A stretch of DNA of 64,000 bases from Morella rubra (taxonomy: Eukaryota; Streptophyta; Magnoliopsida; Fagales; Myricaceae): contig CM025855.1 in assembly GCA_003952965.2 (NCBI GenBank), positions 18,717,638 to 18,781,637 on the forward strand. Direction: 5' to 3'. How positions within the stretch are numbered: position 1 is the first letter of the stretch; every line of letters begins with the position of its first letter. The notes beneath the pieces were generated by a model. That model did not search any database, was not told the DNA's origin, and worked only from the letters and a program-made list of their open reading frames with translations. Shown here piece after piece: positions 1 to 12,158 of the stretch. The position numbers and the translations under genes are program-made.

Positions 1-404
1 ATATTCAATCGTCTGGGTAATATTAGGTCTAAACCAAATTTGAGAAAGGTGTTCCACTTTTTGCCCATTTATCTCACGTGATGGACATTCTAAGTGAAGG
101 TCATCCACTTTTGCAATCTGATCATGATTAATTGATAAGAATTTTTTCACATAGAAAACTTATATATGTCTAGGGGGCGGGGTCAAGAATTTGTTCATGG
201 GATGGGGCTAGGCTGCTAGAATAAGGTTTCCCACAATATCCCAATTGGACATTCAATTAGTCAAGTGTATCCACTACCATCGTTCTCTGTACCAGCTGGG
301 TGGTATGTGAGTTGTGCATTCCCAACAGGTCGAAGGATGTTCTAACATTCAGTATGGAAAGAGAGAGTGGAAGAATAAGTCAAAGTCATCATCCACTTTG
401 CAAC
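1..404. other. non-coding sequence, probable intron of the off-window SUO duplicate
   Basis: No exon, RNA gene or repeat was recognised here. The position is where intron 1 of the second SUO copy would lie: its exon 1 ends at 2102, and intron 1 of the complete copy is about 2.17 kb. I looked for exon-2 BAH-domain coding on the minus strand and did not find it. Confidence 0.4.
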
Positions 405-610
405 CACTACAAAAAAATCGACCTATAACAGCGGTCGGAAACCGCTGCTATAGGTTAAAAAACCGTTGCTATAACCTATAGCAGCAATTTTCTAGACCGC
501 CGCTATATACGCAGGCCAATTGCGCTGTTTTGGCACTAAATGTCTATAGCGGCGGTCAAGTGCCACCTATAGCAAGGTTTGCAGCTTTTTTTTTTTTTTT
601 TTTTAGCCAG
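405..610 (+). mobile_element. CACTA-type transposon terminus (one end only)
   Basis: The segment begins with CACTACAAAAAAAT, the typical terminal inverted repeat of plant CACTA (En/Spm) elements. It is followed by short direct and inverted subterminal repeats built on 'ctatagc' and 'gcggtc' (for example cgaccgctgttata-like pairs around 420-560) and then a run of about 20 T. Such subterminal arrays are where CACTA TnpA-type proteins bind. I did not find the opposite end (…TAGTG) nearby, so this is a truncated or very decayed copy. It lies inside the predicted intron 1 of the SUO duplicate. Confidence 0.6.
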
Positions 611-2101
611 CATTTCCAAATCACCATAATTTTTTTCCTATATTTTTCTATACATGCTTTTTTAATCAAATAATAATTTATTTCATAATGTAATTCATTT
701 ATGTAAAAATTAAAGACCAAGGATAAACAAAATATACTTCATTATTATTGATTAATAATATTTTACAACAAACACAAGAATCTTTACAAATTAGGAATAG
801 ACTGTAATAAGATGTAATTACAAGCTTTAAAAGAATCTCTATAAGATGTAATTACAGTTGCGACCCCATCATCTCCCCTCTCATCAATGGAGTCACCTGG
901 ATTACAATCCACTACGACCTCCCTTGCAAAAATTGGACCACTCACTTTTTTGAAACCTCCAGTTTTCTTTTACAAATCTTCTCCAAAATTGAAGATATTG
1001 GCTTTTGAACAACCGGTATAGGCTTAAATGACACATCTCTAGTTTCTAAAAAAATGAAGATGCAGTTTAGAACTGTCTAGAAACACAAATCTCACTTTAC
1101 AAACAAGTTTACTTGCATCAACGGAAACATCCAACTCAAAAAAAGGGCCATTCAAATTAGACCTATATCATTTGGAGTCTGATAGGTCTCTGCCTTGAGA
1201 CTGAAATCGAAGAGGGCAGCAACGGAGAGGGCAGTGACGGAGAAACCCAACTGAAATCGAAGAAGCTTACCTAAAATCAATGAAACCCAACTGAAATGAA
1301 AAGAGATCTGTAAAAAAAAAAACCTTAAACAGGGAGATAAGATCGTGCCATCAAGGCAGCCTCAGGTATTCGATTGTTGCAGAATTACTTCTTTAAATTC
1401 GAGTTTCTTGCATTAAAGTTTAAAAATTACAAACAAAATCAAAACAATAGACCTTTCCAACAACAGCTACAGGCACTCTTCCAATTTACCCAACATGAAC
1501 AAGCAAAGGAATGCAACATTGTTCTTCCCCTGTTCTTTAGCAAGGGATGCAAGATTCGAAATTTGTTGACAAACTTTGCAAAGAGTCCCAACTAGACAGC
1601 AGGAAACCTGTTGTTTCAGAAGCTGACCTAGACTTACAGGATTATAAAGCGCAACACCCCTCCCCCCCTCTTTCTTTGGGGCCGGGGGTAGAAAATAACC
1701 TCAACTTCAGAAAGGCACGTTCACCCAATTACGTAAATCAATCACATATTCCACAATAGAAGAAGAAGAAAAAAAAAAAAAGATTTGTTTCCCGTAATTT
1801 TCAATTCACACAACCCAAACATATCACAAAACGAGTATGATTTCTTCAATTTGTGCCACTCCCGATAATTCAAGCAACTCACAAAAAATTCGGATTTATT
1901 TCCTCGATCACCCCGTCCCCCAAATTTATCAGCTCAGGAAAAGAAACAAAAATAAAGCCATTCCTTTCTCAGAAAATCATGTTTATTTGCTACTTTTTAT
2001 ATCAATCAAAACTAGACACCCATCTTCTCATCCAAAAAACATTGAAACCAAAAAAAGCAAACCCGAAAATTTTCGAAACAAGAACCTCCAGAAAATCAAA
2101 C
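611..2101. other. no gene seen; presumed intron of the SUO duplicate
   Basis: The sequence is AT-rich with several A-runs. Short open frames occur but none resembles a protein family. Given the exon-1 copy at 2102-2239 on the minus strand, this stretch is best read as its first intron. Confidence 0.4.
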
Positions 2102-2239
2102 CTTGCAGAACGAATTAACAGAAGATGAAGAAGAACCATCGGCTGCGGCGTCTATGATCGCACGCGTGGGGACTGTCCACATGTGCCAACTCCGTTTTCT
2201 CTCCTCAACAGCCCGCCCAATCCATGCATAGCCTTGCAT
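2102..2239 (-). CDS. SUO: SUO-like gene copy 2, exon 1 only (rest lies off-window)
   Basis: On the minus strand this matches exon 1 of the complete SUO gene at 12027-12158. It encodes the conserved core HMWTVPTRA, the acidic/Ser stretch ADGSSSSS and the end NSFCK, followed by a splice donor (AAG|GTTTGA at 2101). Relative to the complete copy, a net 5-bp insertion just after the family's usual ATG (ATGCATGG…, near 2229) puts that ATG out of frame. The frame is open instead from an ATG ten bases upstream (2239), which gives a start MQGYAWIGRAVEE and a 46-residue exon. Homology to the complete copy continues through the GA-rich leader to about 2630. Exon 2 would fall just left of base 1 if intron 1 is of similar length. 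Whether this copy is functional cannot be told from the window. Confidence 0.72.
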
Positions 2240-2640
2240 TTTCCCCAATCCCTCCTCCTTCGATCCCACCTTCAATCCCTTCTACGAGTACCATCAATTT
2301 CCGAACCTCCGTTCCTACGGCACCAATTCCCCTACTCAATTTATTCACCAATTCAACCCCAAAAAACCCTAGATCGATCTTGTGCCATTTCGTCCGCGAA
2401 CAAAAAACAGAGAAACCCTAAAACGCTTTCGACCTCAATTCGATTCCGTTTCTGTCCTGAATAATTGGCCTAATTGAAGATCAGATCCACCGAATTACGG
2501 AGATTTTTTTGGTCAAGAGAGAAGAAGTGCGAGAATCTAGAGAGAGACAGAGAGGAGAGAGACAGAGACGAGGAGAGAGCCAGACGGGAAAAGGAAAGGC
2601 GAAGTTAGACTTGGCAACGGGCTGTGCAGGGTCGGTTTCG
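2240..2640 (-). promoter_or_regulatory. 5' leader/promoter of SUO copy 2
   Basis: This aligns by eye with 12159-12590 upstream of the complete SUO gene: shared CT-rich leader, 'aaaaccctag' boxes, a GA/GAGA-rich tract (2515-2590) and the 'agacgg…aaaaggaaagg…acttggca' block. Duplication of promoter-proximal DNA along with exon 1 suggests that the whole gene was duplicated. GA-rich tracts of this kind are typical of plant 5' leaders and can bind BPC/GAGA factors (family knowledge). The transcription start is not determined. Confidence 0.5.
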
Positions 2641-3311
2641 AATCCGCGTGAAATTGGTTGCGCTTGTTATCTGGATCGGGTTTTTTTCCTCGATTGGTGA
2701 ACCCTTTATCCGACCCGTCTGATATAGTCAACCTCTACTCTTTCTTTCTTTTTTTTCTAGGCAGTCTAACCTCAACTTATACGGAACTACCCAAAAAAAA
2801 AAAAAAAAAAAACCTCTACTTATACGGCAAATATTGGTGGTGTTGTTTTCTCCAAAATTTCAAAATATAGAAATTTTTAACAAAATAAATATACTCTAAA
2901 TTTTTTAATTTTTACGCATACACTCTACTTTTCATAAACTCCAATAAATCTCAATAAAATAAAAGATTCTCAAAATTTCGGAGAAGAACGAACGCCTTAT
3001 TATGTACTTCAATTCTTTTGTGTATGCCAAAGTATTATTTCATTTAACAAATGTAATAATTTTAAATCAATTATACATAAACTAAACTTTCATTTACTAC
3101 CGTCTCTAATAAAAATGACTTTTTTTGCAACGCCACTTGTGTATAAAAAATGTATGATTTTATATTTAGTCTTGAACGCAAGAATTATAGAACAAAAAAC
3201 CATTTTATACGTTGTTAGAATTACAGAAGAAAGAACCATTTTAATACCTTGTTAAAATATAATCTAACAGAGTCTTTAATAAAAAAAATTTGACAAAAGG
3301 TGTAAAATGTA
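2641..3311. other. intergenic, nothing recognised
   Basis: AT-rich DNA between the promoter of SUO copy 2 and the 3' flank of SUO copy 1. It contains an A18-like run near 2793-2811. No coding or repeat family was recognised. Confidence 0.5.
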
Positions 3312-3516
3312 TAAGATTAGTAATTGGTGAAAAATATATTTATCTACATCATTTTTTTTTTAATTCTTGCAGCTTGTTGTATAAAACTAGTAATTGGTGA
3401 AAAATATATTTATCTACATCAATTTTTTTTTTTAATTCTTGCAGCTTGTTGTATAAGATTAGTAATTGGTGAAAAATATATTTATCTAAATCATTTTTTT
3501 AATTCTTGCAGCTTGT
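3312..3516. repeat. three tandem copies of a ~70-bp unit
   Basis: The unit runs from 'taattggtgaaaaatata' through a T-run to 'aattcttgcagcttg'. It starts at about 3321, 3391 and 3463, giving periods of 70 and 72 bp; differences are mainly T-run length. The third unit is shorter. Each unit ends in a pyrimidine tract plus TTGCAG, which looks like a splice acceptor on the plus strand, but no gene is evident there. It lies beyond the 3' end of the SUO gene. Confidence 0.85.
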
Positions 3517-4618
3517 CTAATCTGTATCATTGGGTATATTCAAAATGCAGCTCGGTGATTTCAGATATTGCTTTAAAACAAACAAATGGTGCTTCTATTC
3601 ATAGTTTCACAAATTGGGGAGTTTTACAGCTGCTGGAGCTCAATTGGGCATGGAAGCTATGCGCAGTGAACCATCTAGGACATAACCAGTGACTTAAGTC
3701 GATCCAAAGAGGGCAAATGCTTGCAAACAGATCGAGAGTATGAATTTACAAAGTGAGCTATGTGTTGCTCGTGAATAGCAATCACAGGACGTGTTCTGCC
3801 ACTTGTCTATGCCCCTCCAAAGGCTACCAAGTTTGAAACTTTTTTTTTTCTGGGCTGCTCCCAAGTGTGAAAATAAATATTGATTGGATTGGCAATTGCA
3901 ACAATGAACAGACGAACTTGAGAAAGGAAAATTCAACAGCTCCTTTCCTTCCATTAGTTTTTCTCACGAGTAACTCCCAAAAGAATGATCCTAAAAACTA
4001 ACAATTGGTAAAGCAAACAGCTCCTAGATGTGGCCTCACTATGTAATGGAAATATTGTTCTTCATGAGTGAGACCGTTGATGGCAAAGTCGGGACAAAAG
4101 GAAATCAAACTGTATCCAAGACTAAGATTGGAGTCAGTAAACAAAACAAAAGGAAATTAGAATACAACATCAAGCATGAAAACAATACCAGTTCAGTTGC
4201 CAAAATTCGTGACCAGTCAGTTTTATATATATGTGATCAGAAGGTAAGAGGTGTAGAAAAGATAAGAGAGATAAATTAAGCAACAAATCACATACAAAAG
4301 GTGTTGGCTCAAAAGCAGTTCGGCAATCCAACCTCCAAACTGGAAGGGGGGATTCTTTAAGTCCAACGGCATATATAGTTGATGCACTGGATACCAGTAA
4401 TGGCACCAATTTTGGAATGCCTGGGTAACACAGACTGAATGCTTTCCAATAGTTAAAATATCTACAAACGGGAAACTGATCTGCTGCCACCCAGAACAAA
4501 TTCAAGTAACAAATAGCCAGTAGACCCCAGATGATTCCATTAAAATACAACTTGATACAGCTTACAGCGAAAGGATGGGGGGTCGGAGACTATGAACAGC
4601 ATCAGATAACTCACTTAC
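3517..4618. other. 3' flank of SUO, no separate gene seen
   Basis: No protein family was recognised in any frame. Part of it may be the distal 3' UTR of the SUO transcript, because a predicted UTR exon ends at 4619 with a strong donor (GTAAGTGA). I could not place the next acceptor with confidence. Confidence 0.4.
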
Positions 4619-4688
4619 CACCCATCCTCCGAAAGCACACAAGTCAGATGACAGCCTCAGGGGATTAGCCAACGACATCCTCAAAGCA
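4619..4688 (-). other. predicted 3'-UTR exon of the SUO gene
   Basis: On the minus strand, downstream of the SUO stop codon, a consensus donor (CTT|GTAAGTTG) lies at 4920-4919. A good acceptor (CTTCTCTTCAG) ends at 4689, and another strong donor (GTG|GTAAGTGA) at 4618. Together they define a 231-bp intron and a 70-nt exon after the stop codon. This rests on splice-site sequence alone, without transcript evidence. Confidence 0.45.
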
Positions 4689-4958
4689 CTGAAGAGAAGA
4701 CATTAATCTAGAATTAATTAAAAGTTTAGGTATTTAAAGCTTTCATGCTACCAAGGGGAAAACAAAATGACGAGAAAAAAAAATGGTGACTACAATGGGA
4801 AAACTGCGAGTTCTAGGTTATATTTAACACTAAAACTTAGGGAAGAAGAAAACCTTTGGCATTGTCCTAGGTAACTATACCTGCACAGAGAAGTACCAAA
4901 TACAAAAAATGACAACTTACAAGCTTTCCATGGGCAACTGGATTGTGCCATTTCAATT

Positions 4959-7900
4959 CTACTGCCACGAGGATTGTTTGTATCCATCCCAACCTCCCTC
5001 GGGCTCCTTCCGCTTCAAAACACCACCTGCCATCTGGTACATCCTAGCTTGCTCATCTGCTAGAGCCTGTGAATTGGAAACAGACAGTTGCCTAGGGAGA
5101 AGAGAAGTTTCATCTCTTGCTTCCAAATCTAGCCCTCCAGGGCCAGCATTGAGGTCTAAACCTTGCCTTCCCCATTTCCTACTGCTCTCTGCACTACTGT
5201 TACTGCTGGCATCAGGGAAGCTAACGACATAAGGCCTAGGATAATGGGGTGAAACAGCACCAGAAGGTCCTAAAAACTGCGTACGTACTGCAGGGAAGCA
5301 AACCTTTCCACCAGAGGATGAATCCATGTAGGTTGTTGAGCCACCTGAAAAAGTGGCTGATGGAAGTGGAAAGCTGGTTCCAAAAGGGAAGACAGGGTAC
5401 TGAAAAGGACTGGAAGGGAAAGGCACCGCAGGAGTAGACGACAACACTGGGCCCCTGTAGACATCAGGACTAAATGGACTGCTGCTACCAGTAGGGCCCA
5501 ACATCCTTTGCTGCCCACCAGTTGCAACAATGGGAAAAGGCTGCTCGCCTCTATCAGGCATGATTGACGGAATAGCGACAGCAGAATAAGTGCTTCCTGA
5601 CGGAAACCAAGGTGAGAAGTTCCCCATTTCTGTACCATTCATTCTAAAGCCAGAGAGAGGTGGTTGGGACGGCAGACTGCTCCTTACTTGCTGGCTAAAA
5701 GGTGATGGTTCAGCAGACACCTCATCAACAACAGGTCCATTGTTCAAATCGAAGTCCCTGCGACCACTCACAGCACTATTAGAAGCACTGGCTGGTATTG
5801 ATTTTATTCCCAAAAGTGGGACATCCATTCTATGAGCATTGGTTGTTGAGTAATTCCCCATTTCAGAAGCATCATCAACTCTGTTCAAATCAAGATCAAG
5901 ACCTCCTGAACCACGAACAGACACGAAACCTATAGGTTCTTCACGTGACATTTCATCATGATTTGCTGGGCCAGATAAAGAGTCAGGCTCCTCAACGCAA
6001 TTCCGTGAAGCCAAATCCTCAAGGATTCTATCATCAGGTACATTCAAGTCAATATCCAACAGAGGGCGACCATGCTTGCCAGCTGTGGCATCAGGAGGAG
6101 AAATGTTCACAGTGCTCTGAAGCATCTCCTGAGTCTTCCTTGGTTCAGCCGGCCGAAAGGCACTGGTGGCTGCTGATCCCTTCCAACCAAGTTCCCCTTT
6201 ACTCTTCAGTAGGTCATCTGGTGGAACAAAGGGTCCCTTTGCAGCAGCAGCAACAGTAATTGAAGCAGTAAGGCCACTGGACACAGAAGAAACAGAAAAA
6301 GGCAATGGGCTAACCAAATGAGCAGCAGAACATTCAGGTGCAGGCAAGTTATTTAGTTCCCCAAATTTTCCATCATCCACAGAAAAGCCTTCATTCAAAT
6401 CAAATGCCACTTTTGCATCCATATCTGACACCCTGGCAGCAGATGTAGAGGCATCATCAGCATTGGTAGATATACATTCCTCAGTAGCCTCTGCTTCTGA
6501 GCCACTCCACTTAGGTCGCTTACAAGTTTCAGTCTGCTCTGTTTCTTGCAAAGTGAGTACCGGTGAAACTGTTTGAGAAGCTGGTCTACCTTGTTGGTCA
6601 TGATCCTCTTTGTTTTCCAAATTCTCCTCCACATACTCACCATCCCGATCAGCACCAATAGAAGCCAAACCAACGACTCGATTCTCGGGAGTTTTAGGAG
6701 CATTACTTTCCAGCTCACTTCTTTGTTTGCTAGTCTGACTCACAAGACTCCTCGCATCTGTTTCATCAATCTTTTCAGCCTTCAATTCATTGACATTTTC
6801 TGTAAGCAAGTCTTTCCTACCTCCGGAAGGAAGCACCACTTCCTCATTGCTTCCTTTCACATCTTCAGAATGCATTGTGGGTGCAAGAGGCTTCTGCTCT
6901 GCCTGCACACCACACTTCAACCCTTCAATGGCTTCCATCTCAACCTCCACACTTACATCTTCGTCTTTGGCCTTATCTTCTTTCAATAAAGAGTGACTTG
7001 CCTTTTCCTTGACATCTGGAGTGGCATCTGTACCCACCCCACCAACAACTGCCTTTTTCTCCTGAAGTGATTTACCTCCCTCAATATCCATAGTCTTCTC
7101 TATTGCGCTTGCAGGGGAGGAAACCATTGAAGTAGCTACGGTTATTTCAGTAGATTTTCCTTCACTGTCTACACATGGCTCTTCAGTTTGCTGCGCATCA
7201 CTGCCAGAAGAATTTAAATGTGCACGATACTCTCCCATGAGCTTCTCCTCGCAAACCAGATAGGCAGAATTTCCATCTCCAATCTGTGGCCCAAAATTAC
7301 CAGAAACAACAACCTGCTTCTCATTACCATCATCAACGCCATCGTTAGACTGGCTTTCTTCTCTAGCAAGGTCATCTACTGGACATGATTCCACTCTGGG
7401 ATCACTGCCCGTGCAAGATAGCTCAACAACGTTTCTTTGGGGAGAATCAGAGGGTGAAACCAAATCCGACTTGGACATCTCTCCTGCTGCCACACTAGCA
7501 AGGAGGTTCATTCCAACATCATCCCCAATACTCAAAGATGCATTAGTTTCAGAGTACTTCACACAACTTTCAATTAAAGCATCTATGGAGCGCAAAGAAG
7601 CATCCTGCAAATTCCCCAATTCAAGTTCATTCCCTGACGATGAGGAAGCAGCTTTAGCTTCTGCCATTTTATTACCATCTTCACCAGTCCTGCAACGGTC
7701 CTCTTCAGTAATGGCTGCAGGGGATCCATCACCCTCATCAGACCCAGTCAGTACATCCTTGAAATCATTACTTTGCCAGGATTCAGTATTCACATCTGAA
7801 TTAATAGTAGCACGATAGGTATCGCTTTTCTCTTTTAGAGTATGATCAAACTGATCATGTTTCTCAGAGATAACAGGCGAAGAAGCTCTGCTATTCATGA

Positions 7901-10900
7901 TTGAAGGATCTTCAATTGATCCTCCACTGGCACTTTGTGCAGGGCTGCGCCCTCGATTTGGAATCTTAACAATCAATTTGTGACTGTTACCATCAGCAAT
8001 GGGCCCATCAAGTGTCTTTTCAGATGACAATCCTGACTGCGATAGCTTTTCCTGGACAGGATTTTTATGCAAGGAATTTTTGCTTGAAGTGGTTTCCCTT
8101 TGAACTCCTGCTACAGCAGAGCCAGGGAAACCATTGATGGATTTCCGATGCCGTGAAGAACCACCCGAGGTCTTATTTCCACTCATTGAACCAGCAGTAG
8201 AACTCCTTGCGTCCTCTTTCAATGAAAGTCCGCCTGTTTTAGCATGGTCACTAGAACATGATTGGCTATTGTTATGAGACTGACTAGAACTGCTGCTTTT
8301 CTCATCCCTCGCAGTTGCCAGAGGGAGATCAGTGGTCCCGCCAACAGCATTTCGAGCCTGGGCATCTCTTGAGTTAGTATTTGCTGGTGCAGAAGAAGGC
8401 ACAGATTTCACAGAACCTGGAGATACAGACGCAGATCCAGATCTGATAGTACCCTCCCCCTGGACAAACTTTACTGAAGCAGTTTTAGATGCAGAGAGCT
8501 GCGTAACTGAGCTCTTCATCGCATCAGTGGATGCGCCAGAGTGTCTGTTCCCACCATGGGATACATCAGGAAGACGTGCTCTAGCAGGCCAAGGGACAGC
8601 CTGATTTGAACCGGACTTCGCATCATTGATGTTCATTTCAGCCTCCACGCGTTTTTTCCATGTGTCAACTAAACTCCTTGCTTTCTTCTGAATTTCCAAG
8701 TTCTTATGAGTGCGCAAATGATTCACCGACTTCCCAATATTGCACATTTGTAAGGCAGGAAGATTTACAGGCAGCTTATCAAGAGCACGAAGCAAAACCA
8801 AAAGAAACTCCTCAACAGATTTATCACCATCCTTGGTGCCATTACCATCACCAATCTTCCCTTTATGGACTTCTTGGAGCCATTCATCAAATACAGGCAG
8901 ACCCCGGAGCTGCACAAACCGGCTAAGACAATCAAACTTATCTGTGGCCGCTATGACACCAGCAAGCATTGACCGGCCATTTAGATCTATTTTCCTCTCA
9001 TTTCTGCCGGGCAGCATGAGTTGCACCAATCTCTCAACCCCTTCAGGTTCTATAAGCCCTCCTTTCTCAGTAATTTTTACAATCTCTGATTTCAAATTGC
9101 TTTCCAGTCTACTATGAACAGAATCAATATCTTCGATTTTCGTCATACGCTCTCTTTTCACAGGTTCAGATCCCTGATCTCCACGCTCCCTTTTCTTACC
9201 CTTACCTTGGGAAGGAATGGAAGAGGCACTATTCTGGACACTATCAGAACCAGCTTTCAATTGTAATGCTGATGTTGGACCACTCATTGGCTTTGGAGAT
9301 CTGCCACCTGATTGCAATGTTGCATGCATTTGTATCTGCGTCCTGTTCAGTAGATTATCTACCTCTTCCTGTCGCTCCTGAAAACCACAAAATAATACTT
9401 TCATTTGAGGAAAAAAATTCATAAATGCCAAAAAGTATCAACAAAAAGGCAGCAAAAAATAAATGGCCAAGAGAAGTCAAAACTCACATTAATATAATCT
9501 TGATCAGTTAGCCACCATAAACACTTGTGCGTAATGTCGTAAACCCGCCGACACACAAATGACGAGATTCCTGATGGAAGTTCAACACCTTTAGGAAGGA
9601 ATGCGACTCTACAAGGATGCAGTAACGATTCAGCAGGAATTTCATCCTTATGAAAGGAATAAAATATTTCGTTTGGCGCAGCTTCCAGCAGCACGCCTTT
9701 GCCAAGCTTCACTTCAGCAGGTCGATAAAGCCAATTTACGCCTAACTTTATCTTATTCTCTTTACTCACACTCAACCAATGAATTATTCCAATGAAAGGA
9801 GGCGCATCCAGAGGTGGTTTGAAAAGAGCGCAGTCACCAACATTGATCTTGCGTCCATCCTAAAAAGAGGGGAAAAGAAATCAATCAGAAATATATATAG
9901 TGTCATTAAGAAAACACAAGCACTTCTAGAATCAGACTATATTATGATCAGCTAGCCCCCATGGGATACAAGTAAGAATAGTAGATGCACACAGGCAGAA
10001 GCCATCTTGGATGAATCAGATCAACAGGAAAAGGACACCAAACTCAATCCTTTTTTTCCTTGTTTATGCTAAATAACTGAATACCAACTATATTGAGTTT
10101 ATAAATGGTACCATCTTTCAGGTTTACCCCCTACACTGCAACAGGAACATCACCATTTTTTTTTGGCTGACCAGGTGTCGAGGCTCTTAGAGCAGCTTGC
10201 ACACGTCTCATCCTGTTATTCCACCCTTGGTTAATCCCAAGGGGTGGCCAATAGAGGATTAAGTAGATGGATTTAAATTTTAGGTGACACTTCTTGAGGC
10301 CTTAAACTCCATGTTCAGGAGCCATGAAGTCCAACCCGTACCATTATTAATTAATGTCAACACAAAAGTCCTATACCAAACAAAAATACGTACAATCTCT
10401 TATTGTGGTCAAACAAGTAAGACTATTCAAAGTATTCTCGCTTAATTGACTTTTACAGGAAATTAGCAAAAAAACCCATTCAAAGTTATTAAGCTTGCCT
10501 GTGCCAATAAAAACATATTGATTCAACAGGAATTGACCTCCCTAATGCAAAAATACAAATGCTTCAAAAATTTAAGATATGTTCCTTCAAAATCAAAGCA
10601 AGTTATAAATTTGCCAAGAACACAAAGCAAGTCCACCTGCAAGAGATCTGTAGAAGGCATGAATACAAAATAAAAAAATCCCCTTCTGAGTAAAATCAAT
10701 TACTTTGAGGTCGACGATCTAATACACCAAAGTTATAGCTTTTGATGAGTTAAAAGTTCCACCAAGAGTATAATCCTAGTGCACCTTCTCTTTCCTGGTC
10801 TACCATTCTCTTTCCTGGTCTACCATAGGTTCAGGATCAGTATCCCTACCACTGTAAGCAGCAATGCTTATCCTATTTTTAAAGCAAGCTATGACAAAAT

Positions 10901-12158
10901 TGTATCTCCATATATCAGTTCTTAAAAAATGAATTGAAGTTCTACCCCCACCCGCAGGTTTACAACAGAGAGAAAACTCAATACTCAAAAAGAAATCCAC
11001 ACCTGTGAAGATTTTGAGACTCTGAGGGAGTATAAGTATAAGTTCACCCAAAGAACACAGTGACAGGTATCTATGATGCAATTTCTCTGGTCTACAATCC
11101 AATATCCACTTCATCTATGCTACACTTGAACATTGGAAAATAAAAGAAATTGTATTTATTATGTTCACTTTAAAGTGCAGTTTTTTTGGCTGGCCGCTTA
11201 TGGTTTTGTGAAGGGCCGATAATCTCCATGAATCCATTTGACACAAAGAAGCAAGCTGATGCTTAGTCTTAAATTGATTGTGCTACCACCTGAAATATAC
11301 CCTAAATAAACGGAAAACCATCCAAGATAAAATACCAGTCACCGATTTGCCCCATATGCCATCCAAAGGCCCATGAACATATACCATCCAAATAATATAT
11401 TAGAGCCAAAACTGAGACCTTAAGATATCCAGCAACTAGACATCGGAGAAACTCATGGTTCCAAATGTTTGCCTAACTTCTACGTAGTTGCACTCCCTCA
11501 TAAAAGAGGTGAAAAAGCCTCCAAATGTCTTCTATGAATTGAAACACTTTTACGCAAAAAACCTCATCCCTCAAAGTACCGAGTCTGTGCATAGGTAGAA
11601 GTTTTCAGCACCTTCAGACCCCATGGTAATTAAACATTATAACTTCCAACGGCCCTCGTTATGCAAAACCGATTTTTTTTTCCTTTACCTCAATTCCATA
11701 TACCAACCAAGCCAATACCACAATTCACAGAAGCTGGCTTCACTTCATCTCTTCTACATCAATCAACTTTCACATAATTCGCAAAAGTTCACCTTGAGTT
11801 CCTCAAGCTGCGATCATCCAAACCCAAAATAAAAGAATATTATCACAAAATCCTGTTCTTTCCAAAGCGCCCAGACTCGAGGACCCCACAATTAACAAAA
11901 TCTTCCGCGATTTTGTCGGATTACGAAACGTTCTAAGCCAATCTCAAGCACCACAAATTTTCAGCCACCAAACAATCACAACGACAAAATTAGTTACAAA
12001 GCTACAAAAAAAAAAGAGAAGCAAACCTTGCAAAACGAATCAGCTGAAGACAAAGTCGACGAAGAAGAACCATCGGCTGTGGCAGCTACGGTCGCACGTG
12101 TGGGGACTGTCCACATGTGCCGACTCCGTTTCCTTTGCTCACCAGACCGCCCATGCAT
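4959..12158 (-). CDS. SUO: SUO-like BAH/TFIIS-N GW-repeat protein, complete, three exons
   Basis: The exons by sequence are 12027-12158, 9488-9859 and 4959-9377. Donors are AAG|GTTTGC and AAT|GTGAGTT; acceptors are tttttag|GAT and ttttcag|GAG. All junctions are phase 0, giving 1,640 residues, close to the ~1,600 of Arabidopsis SUO (At3g48050). The start MHGRSGEQRKRSRHMWTVPT matches the family N-terminus. An in-frame ATG at 12230 exists but is not family-like. Domains are BAH at about 50-170 (contains VCRRVYDITHKCLWWLTDQD), a basic KGKKRERGDQ segment, and a TFIIS N-terminal/LW domain at about 283-417 (FDCLSRFVQLRGLPVFDEWL). A long low-complexity Ser/Glu region follows. Five DLN motifs resembling EAR repressor motifs occur towards the C-terminus (for example LLDIDLNVP, FDLNNGP, LDLNAGP). 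Tryptophans in GW context lie near 1232 (LGWKG) and 1631 (GGWDG). Arabidopsis SUO acts in microRNA-mediated translational repression and vegetative phase change and is found in the nucleus and P-bodies. That role is inferred here from homology. Confidence 0.95.

Noticed and set aside
3324..3692. 122-codon plus-strand frame
   Set aside because: Its first half is the 70-bp tandem repeat translated three times; the rest has no similarity known to me.
3694..3954. 86-codon minus-strand frame in the SUO 3' flank
   Set aside because: No family resemblance; more likely 3' UTR or intergenic DNA.
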